A DNA stretch of 64,000 nucleotides from Lentzea tibetensis (GCF_007845675.1 NZ_VOBR01000014.1:1-64000); one strand, 5' to 3'. Shown: positions 53,201 through 60,162, numbered from the stretch's first letter. Made by a program: numbers and translations. Notes: generated by a model from the letters alone, not told the origin.

Positions 53201-53477
53201 GAACGACGACCAATGGATCCAGGTCGACCTCGGCAGCGTGCAACGGGTCGGTCGCGCTGTGTTGCGGTGGGAATCCGCGTACGGCAAGGGATATCGCATC
53301 GAGGTCTCTTCGGACGGCTCCACCTGGCAGTCCGTCTACGCCACCACGACGGGTAACGGTGGGGACGACGTTGTGTCATTCGCCCCAACGGATGCGCGAT
53401 ACGTCCGAATGACGGGTACCCAACGCGCGACTGGTTACGGATACTCGCTGTACGAACTTGAGGTCTACGGCTCGTAG
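50277..53477 (+). CDS. Secreted penicillin-acylase-family Ntn hydrolase with C-terminal discoidin domain
   Basis: 1066 aa. Signal peptide to about residue 29 (ISAAQA-EE). Alpha-like segment, then a spacer and the autocatalytic site RRGMSNALAVSG; Ser398 would become the N-terminal nucleophile of the beta chain, as in penicillin and acyl-homoserine-lactone acylases (SN...G signature). Catalytic-domain motifs continue (GPQAGYFAPQLLM, RTKYGLVTHR). Residues about 925-1066 form an F5/8 type C (discoidin) domain (VLDGNPASRWASDWNDDQWIQVDLG) that would bind glycans or cell surface. Unusually large for the family. ATG 50277 behind GAGGAG. Possible roles: acyl-amide degradation, quorum quenching; the substrate is undetermined. 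Confidence 0.88.
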   Translation: MRRAAHRRTVVTLLATAVVTASVISAAQAEEAREAAFAPDDYCLGQCEDILPPGNNGNATLAEILTHKAFGTRPAHSADQLGKYDALAHGYQGLTNAQLTDFYNDAAFGVPADQVESTIKPRSDVTIVRDKKIGMAHVNGTTRSGTEFGAGYAAAQDRLWLMDLFRHLGRGTLSGFAGGAPGNRVLEQGFYSQIAYTEADLQAQIDRVANTGPRGQQALKDVKDYVDGINAYLAKSIKDRNFPGEYVLTAHADSITNWNDIQPFKPTDMVAIASVVGGLFGAGGGGEVQSALVKLAAQNKYGAAVGDQVWRSFRAQNDPEAVLTLHNGQSFPYSATPANPQGVALPDAGSVTPERMVYDEVGGAGTTAVPAPAEQEKLRGMFEDGVLPADLAKRRGMSNALAVSGAYTDTGNPIGVWGPQAGYFAPQLLMLQELNGPGLRSRGVSFAGVSMYVQLGRGVDYSWSATSAGQDIVDTYAVELCEPNGSAPTKASQHYRFHGACVPLEKLERKNSWKPTVADGTKEGSYSLVMWRTKYGLVTHRALINGKPVAYSTLRSTYMHEVDSIVGFQELNDPSAVKSAQDFQRVVDKIGYAFNWLYVDSKDAAYFNSGLNPVRKSTVDPNLPIWGASAYEWDGWNPDLNTASYTPFAQHPNAINQDYFISWNNKQAVDFTAGGFHLSSVHRGDLLDTRVKKMVASGKKITRASLTQAMAEAGLADLRGEEVLPNLLRVIDTAAVTDPSLAPVVQKLKDWQRSGALRKETAKGSKAYAHAEAIRTLDAWWPLLVQAQFQPLGQDLYTALTGALQVDEAPSDSHGGPNSSPHKGSAFQFGWWGHVDKDIRKVLGDQVKGPFPQTYCGNGVLSACRQILLDTLKQAAAKPANQVYPGDADCAAGDQWCADTIVHRAMGGITQDKMHWQNRPTYQQVVQFPSRRGASLANLAQGRAATASSHEKGWHSLPPLNVLDGNPASRWASDWNDDQWIQVDLGSVQRVGRAVLRWESAYGKGYRIEVSSDGSTWQSVYATTTGNGGDDVVSFAPTDARYVRMTGTQRATGYGYSLYELEVYGS

Positions 53478-53487
53478 ACCACTCGAG

Positions 53488-53525
53488 AGAGGACCTCGGT
53501 CCACCCCCAGGGGCCGAGGTCCTCT
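53488..53525. terminator. Terminator after the acylase gene
   Basis: Perfect 12-bp arms AGAGGACCTCGG (53488-53499) and complement (53514-53525) with a 14-base loop, 11 bases after the stop codon. Also lies 44 bases beyond the convergent stop at 53569 and may serve both sides. Confidence 0.75.
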
Positions 53526-53568
53526 GCTATTTCCGGAAAGTCCACTTCCGTCACGGTGACGCGTTCCG

Positions 53569-54240
53569 TCACGAGGCCAGTGGGTCCACGTAGAACCCGA
53601 GCACCTTCCTGATCTGCCGGTTCAACCCGTGTCTGTCGTGCACGTCGAGGTCGGGTGTGGCTTCCACCAGCGCCGCGGTGAGCTTCTCCGACCAGTGCAC
53701 GTCGTCCACGCCCCGCACGAGCTCGACGATCTCCTCGAGGATGCCCCTCGCCGACCTGACCTCGTCGACACGGAAGTCGTTGCGCTGCAACCACCAGAGG
53801 ACGGCGGTGGTCAGGTCGGCGAACACCGTCTCGCGCAGGTGCGCGATCTCAGCCATCTCAGCGGTCCGCGACCGGTGACGAGCGACGGCCTCCGCCGCCG
53901 CAGGTGACAACGCAACCTCCACCGCACTGGCCGACACCCACATCGACGTCCGCTCGACGCGCAGCTGCTTGCCGAGTTCGGCGGCCAGCCGGTCCCGCAC
54001 CACGCGCTCGTCCGGCGGCGCGACGGCCGCGAGCTCGACGGCGCGCTGGTACATCGCGTCGACTGCCAGCGCACGCGGTTCAGGGTGCCGGGTCTCCGTC
54101 CGTTCCGCCCACCAGGTGACCAGCCAGGCCGCGTCGAACTGCACCCCTGGCACCGAGCTGGCGACGTGCCCGCGCCACAGTTGCTGGTCGGTGTCACCGA
54201 GAGGTCCGGATTCCACGCTGTGCCCACGTCGCCGGAACAT
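53569..54240 (-). CDS. WWLQRN-domain protein, short paralogue of the 58358-59209 product
   Basis: 223 aa, no signal peptide or membrane segment. The last about 95 residues align clearly with the C-terminus of the first gene of this operon: EIAHLRETVFADLTTAVLWW then LQRN (149-154) here, EIRYLRDEVLTDVGTATIWW then LQRN there, and a common HWxExL and LxxxLGxY further on. The middle also aligns weakly (RHPEPRALAVDAMYQRA versus RHHAPRSAAINSIVQRA), so it is a paralogue trimmed at the N-terminus. ATG 54240 overlaps the preceding stop as TGATG. Last gene of the six-gene unit; function unknown, possibly an adaptor or effector partner. Confidence 0.75.
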   Translation of the reverse strand: MFRRRGHSVESGPLGDTDQQLWRGHVASSVPGVQFDAAWLVTWWAERTETRHPEPRALAVDAMYQRAVELAAVAPPDERVVRDRLAAELGKQLRVERTSMWVSASAVEVALSPAAAEAVARHRSRTAEMAEIAHLRETVFADLTTAVLWWLQRNDFRVDEVRSARGILEEIVELVRGVDDVHWSEKLTAALVEATPDLDVHDRHGLNRQIRKVLGFYVDPLAS

Positions 54241-56072
54241 CACGCGACTCCTGCCGGGTGTTGCTGGTCGATCAGGGCCAGCAACCGTTCGTGCACCGAC
54301 CCGCGCTCGTCGGGGTCTTCGCGCAGCCAGCGGAACGACGCCATGTCGATCAGGTCGAGCAGGGCGCGATCACCGCGAGCGGCTCGGACCAGCGAGTCCA
54401 ACCCGGCGCCGTTCACGAGCGCGAGCGTCAACCGCTCCCGCACGACCCGGTCGACCTCGACGCGGTCCCGCCCGTTCAGCAGCTCGTACCAGGCGTTGCC
54501 GAGCAGCTCGCCGGTCAGCTCCGGTCCGCCGCGCTCGGTCAACCTCTGCAACAACCCGGCCGCCATCAGCCACTGCTCGCGAGTGCCGTCGCGCAACCAC
54601 GTGACCACTCGGTTGAGCACGGCGGGGCGACCGGTGGCCAGGCCCAGCATCGCGTCGACGGCCCTCGCGACCACGTCCGGGTTGCCGTGGCTCGCGACGT
54701 GCCCCAGCCTCGTCAGCGCCATCTCCGGGTAGGCACGCCCGAAGTCGCCCGCGCACACGGTGATCACGGCCCTCCCGAGCAGCGGCGAGAGCTGCGGATC
54801 CTTGGCCCAGCTGTACAGCTTCCTGCGCACCTGCACAGCGATCCTGTCGTCGGCTGCCGCACCGCTGAGCAGCGCGACCGCGAGCGACTCGTCGTGGTGG
54901 ACCCACTTTGCCACGGCGTTGAGGAGCAGTGCCGCGTTGCCGTTCTCAGCGCACAGGGCCAACACCCGACCGGCCAGCTTGCCCTGCTCGGACGCGTCGA
55001 GCTGCACGGTGCCGGGTATCGCCGTGATCCACTTCTCCAGGGGGTCGCGCAGTTCGAAGAAGCCCTGCCACACGTGATGCAGCACGGAGGTGTCGTAGTC
55101 GCGCTTGGTGAACGAGACCCTGCCTCCGCTGAGCGTGGCCGACTTCAGCTCGACCACCCGGCCGGAGAACCCTTCGCCGGCCAGGGGGTTCAGGGATTCC
55201 GGTGCGTAGTCCACGACCTTCAACAGGCTTCTCTCGGCGTCGTGCACGACCTCGTTCCTCGCGCCGTTCAGCAAGGCGATCGCCAGCGTCAGGCCGCGCC
55301 TGCGTGGCGGCGCCTTGTCGAACCTCTCGGCGAGGTCCTCGACGTAGTGCTCGAACACCGACATCGCTTCGGCGAGCCACGTCGACAGCGGCAACTCCGG
55401 TGACTGCGCACGGAAGTCGCGCAGGAGCTGGGCGAACCGCACCGCGTCCGCCGGTCGTGCGTCGGGTGCCGTCTCCACCCACCTGCACAGGATCTCCGGC
55501 AGGTGCTCCTGCATCTCGCCGCGCAGGTGCGCTTCGAGCACGTCGTGGACGATCGGCGCGTCCAGCCTCTTGACGAGGTGCCAGTACTCGTGGCGAAAAT
55601 CGCTGCTCTCGTTGCCGGACAACAGGAGGACGATGCGCCCGCCCTCACCCGTCACGGCGGCCCTGAAGCCCTCGAACCGCCTCTCGACGTGTCCGAGTCG
55701 TTCGGCGGCCCGGAAGTCCACCAGCACCAGTGCTTCCGGTTCGACGCGACGCAACCCGAGCTCGGTGTCCTCGTCGACGGGGATGTGCTCGATCGGCCGT
55801 TCACGGCCCAGGTCGAGCTCCCTCAGCAGGCAGATGCCCGCGGTGCGCAGGCCGTCGCCAGAGCACTCCAGCATCACCACCGACTCGCGGCGCAGGGTGT
55901 CGAGCGCGGCCTGGAAACCGACCGGCGGGGCGAACCGCTCGCGCACGGCCCTGACCTGCGCGGTCGTGATCTCATCCCTGATGAGCACCTGCTTGGCGAG
56001 CTGGTCGCCGTACAACGTGAAAGCATCGCGTCCGGCAACGGTGTTGCCGTGTCCCTCGACGTGCTGCGTCAT
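54240..56072 (-). CDS. STAND/AAA-like protein with degenerate P-loop and helical repeats
   Basis: 610 aa. N-terminus QHVEGHGNTVAGRD repeats the tail motif of the preceding cyclase-like protein. Residues 52-160 look like a P-loop NTPase core (FQAALDTLRRESVVMLECSG; Walker-B-like ALVLVDF at 114-120). The Walker A reads SGDGLRTAG, with Arg for the usual Lys and without GxxGxGK, so ATP hydrolysis is doubtful. Residues about 200-600 are all-alpha, HEAT/ARM-like repeats. Such NTPase-repeat proteins are signalling hubs in bacterial conflict systems. ATG 56072 overlaps the cyclase stop as ATGA. Confidence 0.7.
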   Translation of the reverse strand: MTQHVEGHGNTVAGRDAFTLYGDQLAKQVLIRDEITTAQVRAVRERFAPPVGFQAALDTLRRESVVMLECSGDGLRTAGICLLRELDLGRERPIEHIPVDEDTELGLRRVEPEALVLVDFRAAERLGHVERRFEGFRAAVTGEGGRIVLLLSGNESSDFRHEYWHLVKRLDAPIVHDVLEAHLRGEMQEHLPEILCRWVETAPDARPADAVRFAQLLRDFRAQSPELPLSTWLAEAMSVFEHYVEDLAERFDKAPPRRRGLTLAIALLNGARNEVVHDAERSLLKVVDYAPESLNPLAGEGFSGRVVELKSATLSGGRVSFTKRDYDTSVLHHVWQGFFELRDPLEKWITAIPGTVQLDASEQGKLAGRVLALCAENGNAALLLNAVAKWVHHDESLAVALLSGAAADDRIAVQVRRKLYSWAKDPQLSPLLGRAVITVCAGDFGRAYPEMALTRLGHVASHGNPDVVARAVDAMLGLATGRPAVLNRVVTWLRDGTREQWLMAAGLLQRLTERGGPELTGELLGNAWYELLNGRDRVEVDRVVRERLTLALVNGAGLDSLVRAARGDRALLDLIDMASFRWLREDPDERGSVHERLLALIDQQHPAGVA

Positions 56073-56131
56073 CGCCCGCTCCCGTGGATGTCACGCCCTG
56101 ACACGGTGTTGTTGTTGCCCTGGACGTGCTG
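56022..56131 (-). repeat. Imperfect 45-bp direct repeat straddling a gene junction
   Basis: Copies at 56087-56131 (end of the cyclase-like gene) and 56022-56066 (start of the NTPase-like gene) match at 31 of 45 bases. They encode QHVQGNNNTVSGRDI and QHVEGHGNTVAGRDA. One protein carries it as a C-terminal tail, the other as an N-terminal head, as if the motif were a paired interaction module. Confidence 0.8.
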
Positions 56132-56932
56132 CCTGACCGAGTTGTCGGTCTGGTGCACGTTGCCGACGCGACCTGCTTGGATGACCATCCCGCTCGCCGT
56201 ACCCGAGAACTCGTTGTGCGTGTTGTAGTGCTTCGGCTCGCCGACCGCGGCGGCCGCCTCCTCCGCCCGCTCCACCTGCTGCTGCCCGAATCCCTTCTCC
56301 AGCAACCGGTCCGACGGCTTGGGCACGTGGAGGAACGCCTCGCCGCGGTACGACTTGACGCTGACGGACGTCCGCACGTACTCGGTCGCCGGCTTCGGTG
56401 CGTACCCGGCGGCGATCACGTCGCGGTGCACGCGGTCCGAGAGGATCGCCGCGACGAACGTGACGTCGGGGTCCGACTCGTCCAGCAGCCGGCGCACCTC
56501 GTCCGCGTCGACCAGCCGGTGTGCTTCGACGCGGCTGTCGCCGGTTCCGTCGCCGTCGCCCTCCGCCTCCGCGAGAGGTCCAACGGTGATCGCGACCCTC
56601 ATGCGCATCCGTGCGGAGCGGCTGACCGACCGCAGCACCTGGTCGCGGTACTCGAGTTCCCGCTGCAGGCTGTCGAGGAAGGGGCCGACCAGGAACGGCA
56701 GGACCTCGGGTGCGAAGCCGACCGCGTACCCGTCGCCGGTGCTGTCCGGGAACCGCCGTGCCGCCCAGATCTCGGGCCGGCCCGCCTGGCCGAACGCGCG
56801 TTCCAGCACCACCGGGATGGTCTCGGTGAGCTGCTGCTGCTCGGCGCCTGGGTGACGGCTGTAGTCCTTCATGTCCACGACCACGACCGCGCGGTAGGGC
56901 GGCAGATCGCGCACGGTCGCTGGCTGAGTCAT
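56069..56932 (-). CDS. Class III nucleotidyl-cyclase-like protein with RHIM/amyloid-like tail
   Basis: 287 aa. Residues about 12-190 resemble class III cyclases: metal Asp in VVVVDMKDYS, second metal Asp in DSTGDGYAVGF, LPFLVGPFLDSLQREL, RMRVAITVGPL and HRLVDADEVRRLL, whose Arg fits the transition-state Arg. The purine-specifying Lys before GD is Asp here, as might suit another base or an inactive enzyme. After about residue 225 comes a tail with NEFSGTASGMVIQAGRVGNV; the VIQAG core and SG spacing resemble bacterial amyloid/RHIM signalling motifs. ATG 56932 is preferred over an upstream GTG. Next to a CRP-type gene. Confidence 0.72.
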   Translation of the reverse strand: MTQPATVRDLPPYRAVVVVDMKDYSRHPGAEQQQLTETIPVVLERAFGQAGRPEIWAARRFPDSTGDGYAVGFAPEVLPFLVGPFLDSLQRELEYRDQVLRSVSRSARMRMRVAITVGPLAEAEGDGDGTGDSRVEAHRLVDADEVRRLLDESDPDVTFVAAILSDRVHRDVIAAGYAPKPATEYVRTSVSVKSYRGEAFLHVPKPSDRLLEKGFGQQQVERAEEAAAAVGEPKHYNTHNEFSGTASGMVIQAGRVGNVHQTDNSVRQHVQGNNNTVSGRDIHGSGR

Positions 56933-56987
56933 GCCTTGCACAATGGCAGCGCGGCGGCGAGCGAGGTGCGCACGAGGTAACACCTCC

Positions 56988-57614
56988 TCAGCTGGCGAGC
57001 CGGCGGAGCCCTTCCACGTCGGCGACCCGGATCGGGTTGGTGTCGCTGAGCAGCCCGCGTTCCCGCAGCTCCCCCACGGCCTGCACGACGACGCGCCGCG
57101 ACAGCTCGAACGACCGCGCGAGCAACGCCTGGGACATCGGGATCAGGTGGGGGTCGGGGTGCTGCGGATCGGCGAGCTCGACGAGCCGCACGAACAGGTC
57201 GGCCGTGCGCCACAGGGGCCGTTCCGACCTGGTCGCCGCGAACGCGAGCGACTGCCGGAACTTGGCGAGGACGTACTCGTTCAGCACGTTGCCGACGTGG
57301 TGCCGGTCGAGCAGCCGCTTGAACGGCGCGGCGTGGATCTTGTACGCGACGCAGGGCTCGAGCGCGGTGACCGTCGCCGAGCGCGCCCGGCCGTCCTGCG
57401 CGGCCATCTCACCCAGCAGGTCGCCCGGACCGCGCAACGCGATCAGCCGGGCGGAGCTCAGCACGGCCACCCGCCCGGTCTGCAGCGCCAGCAGGAACGT
57501 GCCCGGCGCGCCTTCGTACAGCAGCTTCTCGTTGACCTTGAAGTCCGCGCGCTCGGCACTCCGCAGCAGGTCGTGCCAGACCACGACCGGGACCAGGGCG
57601 CGAAACCCGCTCAT
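56988..57614 (-). CDS. CRP/FNR-family cyclic-nucleotide-binding regulator
   Basis: 208 aa. Cyclic-nucleotide-binding domain with phosphate cassette GDLLGEMAAQDGRARSATV (Glu and Arg-Ser conserved, so ligand binding is plausible), a dimerisation helix, and a C-terminal winged helix (PMSQALLARSFELSRRVVVQAVGEL). ATG 57614 overlaps the FkbM stop by one base (TGATG). Being directly before a cyclase-like gene, it is the obvious candidate receptor for that enzyme's product, working as a transcription factor. This is inference. Confidence 0.85.
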   Translation of the reverse strand: MSGFRALVPVVVWHDLLRSAERADFKVNEKLLYEGAPGTFLLALQTGRVAVLSSARLIALRGPGDLLGEMAAQDGRARSATVTALEPCVAYKIHAAPFKRLLDRHHVGNVLNEYVLAKFRQSLAFAATRSERPLWRTADLFVRLVELADPQHPDPHLIPMSQALLARSFELSRRVVVQAVGELRERGLLSDTNPIRVADVEGLRRLAS

Positions 57615-58354
57615 CAAGCTCGGAACAGGTAGTTCCTGACGTGGTCGTTGACGCGCACCGCGGGCCGCCACTCGTTGGCGTGCCACACGCTCATCCGGTA
57701 GCCCCGGTCGACGAGCCAGTCCGCGACGTCCTGCGCCCGGTAGCCGAACCGCTCGACGTGCCGTTCCTCGATCTCCAGCAGGATGGCTGGCCGGAACCGT
57801 TCGATGGTCTCCTCGCCGCCCTGCAGCACCTTCAGCTCGGCGCCTTCCACGTCGGCCTTGACGAAGTCGAGCCGCGTGATGCCGTTCTTCTTGACGAACC
57901 CGTCGAGCGTGTCGGTGCGGACGAACACCTCGAGGTGGTCGTCGAACTCGGCGTTGGACCCGAGCCCGCTGGCGCCCGCGGTGAGGAAGCTGCGTCCCGT
58001 CACCGGGCTGCCGTGGCGCACCGGGACGCTCATGACGTCCCGCCCGTCCTCGATCGTGCCGAGCGCGACCGAGTGCCGCTTGATGTTCCGCCCCTCACGC
58101 GGCCGCAGGATCATGCTCAGCGTGGGGTGCGCGAACACCAGTGGCTCGATGCTGTGCACAGTCCCTTGTGGACCGACGAGCTGTGAGAGCGTGACCGTGT
58201 ACAGCCCGAGGGCCGCGCCGACGTCGATGCAGACGTCACCGGGCTTGACGACTCTCTCCAGCCCGATGAGCTCGGGTTCTGCGAACGGCGTGAGCCTGGC
58301 GAGCACGCGCAGGCCGGCGGCGACGGCGGCGCCACGGAGTTCGGTCATCAGCAC
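57614..58354 (-). CDS. FkbM-family SAM-dependent methyltransferase
   Basis: 246 aa. SAM site IDVGAALGLYTVTL, FkbM motifs DFVKADVEGAE (metal/SAM region) and LEIEERHVERFGY near the end. FkbM enzymes O-methylate sugars, lipids or polyketides. Start GTG 58354 or ATG 58348. Coupled on both sides to operon genes, so it belongs to the system, although methylation has no obvious role in it. Its substrate could be a small signal molecule or a lipid. Confidence 0.88.
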   Translation of the reverse strand: MLMTELRGAAVAAGLRVLARLTPFAEPELIGLERVVKPGDVCIDVGAALGLYTVTLSQLVGPQGTVHSIEPLVFAHPTLSMILRPREGRNIKRHSVALGTIEDGRDVMSVPVRHGSPVTGRSFLTAGASGLGSNAEFDDHLEVFVRTDTLDGFVKKNGITRLDFVKADVEGAELKVLQGGEETIERFRPAILLEIEERHVERFGYRAQDVADWLVDRGYRMSVWHANEWRPAVRVNDHVRNYLFRA

Positions 58355-58357
58355 AGC

Positions 58358-59209
58358 CTAGACGTGCGGCGAGTTCCCGTTCATGTGCTGCTCCGCCGCG
58401 GGCAGTCCGACCTGGTCGGCGAACTCGGCGGCCACCGAGCTCCCGCCGTACACGCCGAGCGCCTTGGCGAGGTGCTGCCGCAGATCCCGCCGATGCCCGT
58501 CGTCCAACCGCGGCAACGCCCGCTCGAAGCTGCTGACCAGGCTCTCCGCCCAGTGCGGATCGCTGGTGTGCCGCGCGATGCGCACGAGCTCCTGCAACTC
58601 ACCCGCGAGCTGAACGGCCCGCTCGACCTCGTACCCGTTGCGCTGCAACCACCAGATCGTGGCGGTCCCGACGTCCGTCAGCACCTCGTCGCGCAGATAC
58701 CGGATCTCCGCCCGCTCGAGCTCCCGCTCGGCGTGCCGCACAGTGGAGTTCCTGAGCAGCTCGATGTGCTTGCGCGCCATCTCCAGGTCGCCCTCGTCGA
58801 CCGAGATCTTGACCTGCTCGGCCCGCGCCCACACGTGCGTCTCCGGAACCTGTTGCTCCTCAGCCAGTTCAGCCCCGAGCTGGTGCTGCAACGGCGCGTG
58901 ATGCACGAGCATCGCCTGCGAACTGATCGCCCGCGCCCGCTGCACGATGCTGTTGATCGCCGCACTGCGCGGCGCGTGATGACGCAGCCCGGTGTGCAGA
59001 TCGAGCCGGTAGACGACCGTGAACTTCACCCGGAAGTCCAGCCCGTACACCGCACTCGGCAACGGCGTCTCGAACTCCTGCTGGTGCGAAGACTGCGGCA
59101 CCGCGTACGTGAAATCCTCGACGCGCCCCAGGTCACGACGCCGACGCCACCACGCGCCGAACGCCCCGAGTGGGCCGGGTCGGGTATCAGGCCAAGGTCT
59201 GCCGCTCAC
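58358..59209 (-). CDS. SPFH-like protein with C-terminal WWLQRN domain
   Basis: 283 aa, no membrane segment found. Residues about 45-135 have a beta-rich pattern like SPFH/band-7 domains (LPSAVYGLDFRVKFTVVYRL, THVWARAEQVKISVD), followed by a long charged helix (140-175) and the conserved C-terminal block with WWLQRN at 186-191. Paralogous to the last gene of the operon. GTG 59209 behind AAGGAG. First gene of the six-gene leftward unit. SPFH assignment is by pattern only. Confidence 0.7.
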   Translation of the reverse strand: MSGRPWPDTRPGPLGAFGAWWRRRRDLGRVEDFTYAVPQSSHQQEFETPLPSAVYGLDFRVKFTVVYRLDLHTGLRHHAPRSAAINSIVQRARAISSQAMLVHHAPLQHQLGAELAEEQQVPETHVWARAEQVKISVDEGDLEMARKHIELLRNSTVRHAERELERAEIRYLRDEVLTDVGTATIWWLQRNGYEVERAVQLAGELQELVRIARHTSDPHWAESLVSSFERALPRLDDGHRRDLRQHLAKALGVYGGSSVAAEFADQVGLPAAEQHMNGNSPHV

Positions 59210-59360
59210 GGCTACTCCTTACCTGACGCCGTGGCCTGCGGGAAGGTGGCCTGGCTCACTTCCCTCCAACGGCGGCAGGCGTCTCGGGTGGTTCTCACGG
59301 ACGGTGAGCGGGACCCTGGGGCCGGGGCGGGGGGTTGGTCCCGCTAGGATGTCCGCGTTG

Positions 59361-59436
59361 GCCCTAGTAGCTCAGGGGATAGAGCATCGGTTTCCTAAAC
59401 CGTGTGTCGCAGGTTCGAATCCTGCCTGGGGCACCA
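59361..59436 (+). tRNA. tRNA-Arg (anticodon CCT)
   Basis: 73 nt plus encoded CCA (59434-59436). Acceptor GCCCTAG/CTGGGGC with one T-G wobble; anticodon loop TTCCTAA gives CCT, reading AGG. T arm GCAGG-TTCGAAT-CCTGC. TAGGAT at 59345-59350 is a likely -10. Encoded CCA and rare-codon Arg tRNAs are frequent integration targets, but no integrase or att repeat was noticed. Confidence 0.95.
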
Positions 59437-59452
59437 CCTTTCGCCGGGTGAA

Positions 59453-59496
59453 ATCAAGCCTTGACCAGCAGCAATGCGGTCAAGGCTTGATCTTTT
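59453..59496 (+). terminator. Rho-independent terminator of tRNA-Arg
   Basis: Perfect 14-bp arms ATCAAGCCTTGACC (59453-59466) and complement (59478-59491), loop of 11, followed by CTTTTT. The classic form, 17 bases after CCA. Confidence 0.92.
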
Positions 59497-59646
59497 TCAT
59501 CGGTCACCGTCTGCCACCATCCGGCCCGGTTTGCCACCATCCGCGAAACCATTGCGAACGACTCGACCACCTGCCAGCGCCACACCGACGAGCTCACTCG
59601 TAGAGCCATGCCAGCTCCTGGGGTCCGTGGCCGCAGACCGAGCAGA

Positions 59647-60138
59647 TCAGTCCTTCGCTTCGCGGACGTCCTCTCCCAGCTCGGCGAACGCCTTGAAGTC
59701 CTGCATGTGCTGTTGCGACTGCTTGCGGAAGGCACCGGGCATCAGGACCCCTGCCAGCCGCATCAGCACGCCGCTGAACCGGTACTCGCTCTCACTCACC
59801 CAGAGCGTCGTCTCCGGACCGGCTTCGGTCAGCCGGTCGCGCACGGCGCTCCACATGCCCTCGCCGACGATCTCGCGGTCGAAGTGAACGACGCTCCCTG
59901 TCGGGATCTCGCGCAGGTCTGCCGGTTCCCGGCGCGTGATGGTCTCGGTGCACTCGATCTTCTGCCGCCCCATCTGCATCACGACCCGCGACTTGGTATC
60001 GACCTGCCCGTGCACCCCGCTCAGCGGCTCGTGCAGCACCAGGCCCCGCAGCCACTTCGGCAGGTGTGCCGGGTCGGCGAGCAGCTGGACCACCCTCTCC
60101 CGCGGCAGAGCGATCTCGATCGAGACGGTGTACTTCAT
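59647..60138 (-). CDS. SRPBCC (START-like) family protein
   Basis: 163 aa with the SRPBCC hydrophobic-ligand fold: MKYTVSIEIALPRERVVQLL, DPAHLPKWLRGL, and a C-terminal helix FRKQSQQHMQDFKAFAEL. Family members bind or modify lipophilic ligands (polyketide cyclase/dehydrase-like). ATG 60138. A TetR-type palindrome lies 25 bases upstream, so expression is probably ligand-controlled. The gene stands alone. Confidence 0.85.
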   Translation of the reverse strand: MKYTVSIEIALPRERVVQLLADPAHLPKWLRGLVLHEPLSGVHGQVDTKSRVVMQMGRQKIECTETITRREPADLREIPTGSVVHFDREIVGEGMWSAVRDRLTEAGPETTLWVSESEYRFSGVLMRLAGVLMPGAFRKQSQQHMQDFKAFAELGEDVREAKD

Positions 60139-60162
60139 TGCGGCGCGCTCCAGGGTTCCCGA

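Noticed and set aside
50178-53243. Very long open frame on the reverse strand opposite the acylase gene
   Set aside because: Its translation is rich in Arg/Val/Leu/His with no domain logic; it is the GC-rich mirror of the real gene.
59361-59646. tRNA-Arg as an attachment site for the adjacent six-gene operon
   Set aside because: No integrase gene and no second copy of the tRNA 3' end was noticed; the operon also lies on the 5' side of the tRNA.
59454-59735. 93-codon reverse frame after tRNA-Arg
   Set aside because: It runs through the tRNA terminator and the SRPBCC 3' end; no motif or codon support.
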